A stretch of 64,000 nucleotides of DNA from Bacteroidota bacterium (lineage in GTDB: Bacteria; Bacteroidota; Bacteroidia; AKYH767-A; OLB10). Every line of letters starts with the position of its first letter. Within the stretch, counting starts at the first letter, position 1. The notes under the pieces are model-generated. The model saw only the letters and a program-made list of their open reading frames with translations. It was not told the DNA's origin and did no database searches. Shown here one piece after another: positions 61,916 to 64,000 of the stretch. The position numbers and the translations under genes are program-made. The DNA lies in the NCBI GenBank assembly GCA_016717325.1, contig JADKFV010000021.1:1-64000 (forward strand), read 5' to 3'.

Positions 61916-63406
61916 CTACTCCTTCACAAACTTCTTATTCAACACTTCCTTATCCGTTTGTAAATGTACTACATACAATCCACTTGCCCAACCGGTACAA
62001 TCCACATCAAGTGTAAAGTATCCGCCAAAAACCCCCAAACCCCCACTTGGGGGTTTTGCCCTTGCAAATTTTTCTTTTCCAGCAGCATCGTATATGGTTA
62101 TAGTTACATTCTTCCCTTTCAAATTTTGTGCATTTACAAACAACTTTTCCCAAGCCGCAATATATGTGGCGTGTAGTTGTTGATCCCCCCTTTGGGGGGC
62201 AGGGGGGCTGCTGACATTACTACACCCACTATCGCCCGGCAAATCATAATCAGGGTTATTGGGCAGGCCCCATAATGTTCTATTGCCCCCCAAGTAAAAA
62301 CTGTATTTGGTAAAATTACAGGCAAGGCCTGGGCTATCAGGCTCATTAATTACGCTTAGGTTCATGTTGTACATGTTATAGGTGGTGTCACAAAAAGTAG
62401 TACCTCCGCAACCATCGTAAAAACGATTAGTCCAATAAATATTGCTATCGGGTGCTAACTTTAGCCAACCTCCGCTGTAAGCTGGGTATGAACTCGTATC
62501 AAGTGTTAATCGACTTGCTTTTATATTTGCTGCCTGTAAATCAAATTGATACAAAAAAACTTTAGTAGCGGGCTTGCAAGTATATAAGTAGCGTCCGCTT
62601 GGTGAAAATGCTAAAGAAAAATACGCATTTACAATTGGTTGATTTTCGATTATTGCATGTGAAGTAATATCACCTGTGCATCTATCAAAATCGAATAATT
62701 CAAGTAAGCCATATAAAGTGGAACGGGCAAATTGATTTCCTTTCACATTAAAAGCTATTGACGCTTCGTTAGTTAAGGTTTTTTGCCCTACATGTTTTAC
62801 AAATGGTGGATTTATTCCATTACTATCTACCAAATACAAATAAAATAGATCGCTGCTATCAGGTATAAAATTTGGACAATACATTAACCACCAATCTCTT
62901 CCATTGCCATGCTTAATGGCTGTTAAGCAATCAATACCCTGCAAAGTATCGAGTTGTATATTTTTTTGTGTTACTGCGCCAAGGCCATTGTTCAATGACA
63001 TGTCTATTTCGGAGTAGTAGAGGCCTTTAAACGAAGTTACTAATGTTGAAAACAAATAAAATTTATTAGTATCACTTGGTTTTGGAACAATCACCATTTC
63101 TTGATACCAATCTCGGCTCGCAATTGAATCACCATTTAGCATCAAATTGTGACTATTGTCGAATACTCTACCGGTATAATATTGAAAAGGACTATTTGTG
63201 AATGCATAGAATAAAAGAAAATCATTCGAATCAGCAATAGAAACGCAAGAGCCTCTCGACTTTACTGAGCTATTAAAATTTGTTGCAATTCCATTTGTGA
63301 AACGTATACCTGCACTATCACCAAAGCACCATACATTATTTGAAAATTGGCTTTGACCATTAAAAGTAAAAAACAGAAATATTAATAACGTAAAAATTAT
63401 TTTCAT
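61916..63406 (-). CDS. T9SS-sorted secreted protein (WD40/propeller-like) with in-frame palindromic insertions
   Basis: The 496-residue protein has a signal peptide (MKIIFTLLIFLFFTFNGQSQ) and beta-propeller-like strands (NNVWCFGDSAGIRFTNGIA, NKFYLFSTLVTSFKGLYYSE, GRYLYTCKPATKVFLYQFDL, DSNIYWTNRFYDGCGG). It ends in a T9SS type A sorting domain (VTITIYDAAGKEKF, GYFTLDVDCTGWASGLYVVH, LQTDKEVLNKKFVKE). Two palindromic repeats lie inside the coding sequence near the C-terminus: one encodes KPPSGGLGVFGG and the other encodes SPPAPQRGD, both extra relative to the remnant paralogue at 63403-63515. Its start overlaps the stop of that remnant by four bases (ATGA), so the two were translationally coupled. 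Function unknown. Confidence 0.82.
   Translation of the reverse strand: MKIIFTLLIFLFFTFNGQSQFSNNVWCFGDSAGIRFTNGIATNFNSSVKSRGSCVSIADSNDFLLFYAFTNSPFQYYTGRVFDNSHNLMLNGDSIASRDWYQEMVIVPKPSDTNKFYLFSTLVTSFKGLYYSEIDMSLNNGLGAVTQKNIQLDTLQGIDCLTAIKHGNGRDWWLMYCPNFIPDSSDLFYLYLVDSNGINPPFVKHVGQKTLTNEASIAFNVKGNQFARSTLYGLLELFDFDRCTGDITSHAIIENQPIVNAYFSLAFSPSGRYLYTCKPATKVFLYQFDLQAANIKASRLTLDTSSYPAYSGGWLKLAPDSNIYWTNRFYDGCGGTTFCDTTYNMYNMNLSVINEPDSPGLACNFTKYSFYLGGNRTLWGLPNNPDYDLPGDSGCSNVSSPPAPQRGDQQLHATYIAAWEKLFVNAQNLKGKNVTITIYDAAGKEKFARAKPPSGGLGVFGGYFTLDVDCTGWASGLYVVHLQTDKEVLNKKFVKE
62029..62056. repeat. Palindromic element inside a coding sequence (copy A)
   Basis: AACCCCCA-CT-TGGGGGTT is an 8-bp stem with a two-base loop, preceded by CCCCCAAACC. 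It is translated in frame as KPPSGGLGVFGG between the KEKFARAK and YFTLDVDC segments of the sorting domain. The partial paralogue at 63403 has RVNPGYFTL at that point without it. Confidence 0.7.
62183..62211. repeat. Palindromic element inside a coding sequence (copy B)
   Basis: CCCCCC-TTT-GGGGGG followed by GCAGGGGGGCTG is the G-rich hairpin type seen in many Bacteroidota genomes. It is translated in frame as SSPPAPQRGDQQ and lies about 130 bp upstream (in coding direction, earlier) of copy A, separated by about 43 residues of normal sequence. Confidence 0.7.
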
Positions 63407-63515
63407 TTATATGCCTTAATAAATCTCGTGCTCAAAACTTTTTTCTTTGTTTGTAAATGTACAACAAACATCCTATTGCTCAAACCACCACAATCTACAC
63501 CCAAAGTAAAATATC
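63403..63515 (-). pseudogene. Remnant of a T9SS sorting domain from a truncated paralogue
   Basis: The minus-strand frame reads RVNPGYFTLGVDCGGLSNRM and then VVHLQTKKKVLSTRFIKAYK, which aligns with the end of the downstream gene (GYFTLDVDCTGWASGLYVVH ... TDKEVLNKKFVKE). Its TGA overlaps the ATG of that gene as ATGA. Upstream the frame runs through a REP2 copy (encoding SLPFGFSHVN) and stops being recognisable, so the rest of the gene has been lost or replaced by repeats. Confidence 0.65.
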
Positions 63516-63535
63516 CTGGATTAACTCTTAAATTC

Positions 63536-63826
63536 ACATGGCTAAAGCCGAACGGCAATGAGAGCTTCGCGGAAAATTTCTCAACTAATTCCGTTGGCTA
63601 AAGCCGAACGGCAATGAAAGCTTCGCGAAAAATTAAATGCACCCCACCCCGGACACTTCGGTCGGGGCAGGCACCTACAAGGGTTTTTAATTCAAGAAAA
63701 CTTTCTAAACATTACAACTATTAAACTCTTGAACTATTAAAATCCGTTGGCTAAAGCCGAACGGCAATGAATGCTTCGTGGAAAATTAAATGCACCCCAC
63801 CCCCGACACTTCGGTCGGGGCAGGCT
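63536..63826. repeat. REP2 and REP3 cluster
   Basis: REP2 copies (GGCTAAAGCCGAACGGCAAT and TTCGCG) are at 63536-63583, 63590-63633 and 63741-63785. REP3 copies (CCGGACACTTCGGTCGGGGC type) lie at 63647-63672 and 63801-63826. The longer block containing AAATTAAATGCACCCCACCC and GGGGCAGG(C/G) with CCTACAAGGG is present twice (63628-63690 and 63783-63845), a direct duplication of a combined REP2-REP3 unit. Confidence 0.75.
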
Positions 63827-63925
63827 CCTACAAGGGGTTTTAATTCAAGAAAACTCTATTAACTTTCTAAACTTTCCCAACCTTCACAACTTTAAACTCC
63901 CCCTCAACTTTCAAACAAAAATTTA

Positions 63926-63933
63926 TACTTTTG
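63926..63933 (+). promoter_or_regulatory. -7 box for the gene at the right edge
   Basis: TACTTTTG matches TAnnTTTG. The ATG at 63938 is four bases after the box, so the transcript would start at or next to the start codon and be leaderless. Confidence 0.55.
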
Positions 63934-63937
63934 CTAC

Positions 63938-64000
63938 ATGCTTACACAATCGAAAAAGAAAACATCAATAGGCGAAGACACACTGCTAAGTGCTTTTGAA
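63938..64000 (+). CDS. Partial gene, start only, product not recognised
   Basis: The frame MLTQSKKKTSIGEDTLLSAF runs to the right edge without a stop. The position directly after an exact -7 box and the charged Lys-rich N-terminus support a real start. The first 21 residues are not enough to name a family. It is on the plus strand, downstream of the REP2/REP3 cluster. Confidence 0.5.
   Translation, partial: MLTQSKKKTSIGEDTLLSAFE

Overview
The window comes from a Bacteroidota chromosome, probably a Chitinophagia/Saprospiria-like or unclassified environmental lineage. It is AT-rich. It carries many surface proteins with the C-terminal sorting domain of the type IX secretion system (T9SS), and SprB, DUF11 and PKD repeat adhesins. 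Promoters have the Bacteroidota -7 box TAnnTTTG, and start codons lack Shine-Dalgarno sequences.

Layout. (1) 1-17512, minus strand: one enormous secreted adhesin that runs off the left edge. It has a signal peptide, a CBM-like domain, seven copies of a Cys-rich WYRRC(A/S)RRSGC unit interleaved with SprB repeats, nine more SprB repeats, 16 DUF11 domains in a 498-bp tandem array, and a 225-bp SprB tandem array of about 14 visible copies. The frame is broken near 10004, between 6690 and 7590, and repeatedly below 2940. (2) 18585-23646: a DUF4258 protein, mnmG, a methyltransferase and an rluB-type pseudouridine synthase. Two perfect parS sites lie in mnmG and the methyltransferase gene, which suggests proximity to the origin. 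(3) 23703-29100: a compact operon of sigma factor, inner-membrane/outer-membrane anti-sigma-like protein, PKD lipoprotein and T9SS-exported PKD protein. (4) 29562-38961: two tandem S74-chaperone surface proteins and a LytTR response regulator/sensor kinase pair. Matching tandem direct repeats upstream of all three units suggest one regulon. (5) 33980-42050: a region dense in palindromic REP-like repeats, with a REP-associated tyrosine transposase (RAYT) element flanked by inverted REPs and an internally deleted derivative of it. (6) 42059-53256: small conserved genes (DUF3820, HEAT, DUF3127 with an SSB-like tail, YwqK-like), nadA, rpiB, a large predicted outer-membrane protein, xth, folB and tRNA-Cys. 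(7) 53257-64000: T9SS-sorted proteins, a methionine/glutamine aminotransferase with its omega-amidase, a DUF1801 protein, and more REP families, some of them inside coding sequence.

Sequence quality matters here. At least six genes outside the adhesin are split by one-base frameshifts, nearly all in homopolymers, and their flanking frames join perfectly. This looks like residual long-read consensus error rather than gene decay, so split genes should be read as probably intact. The giant adhesin repeats are the least reliable part.
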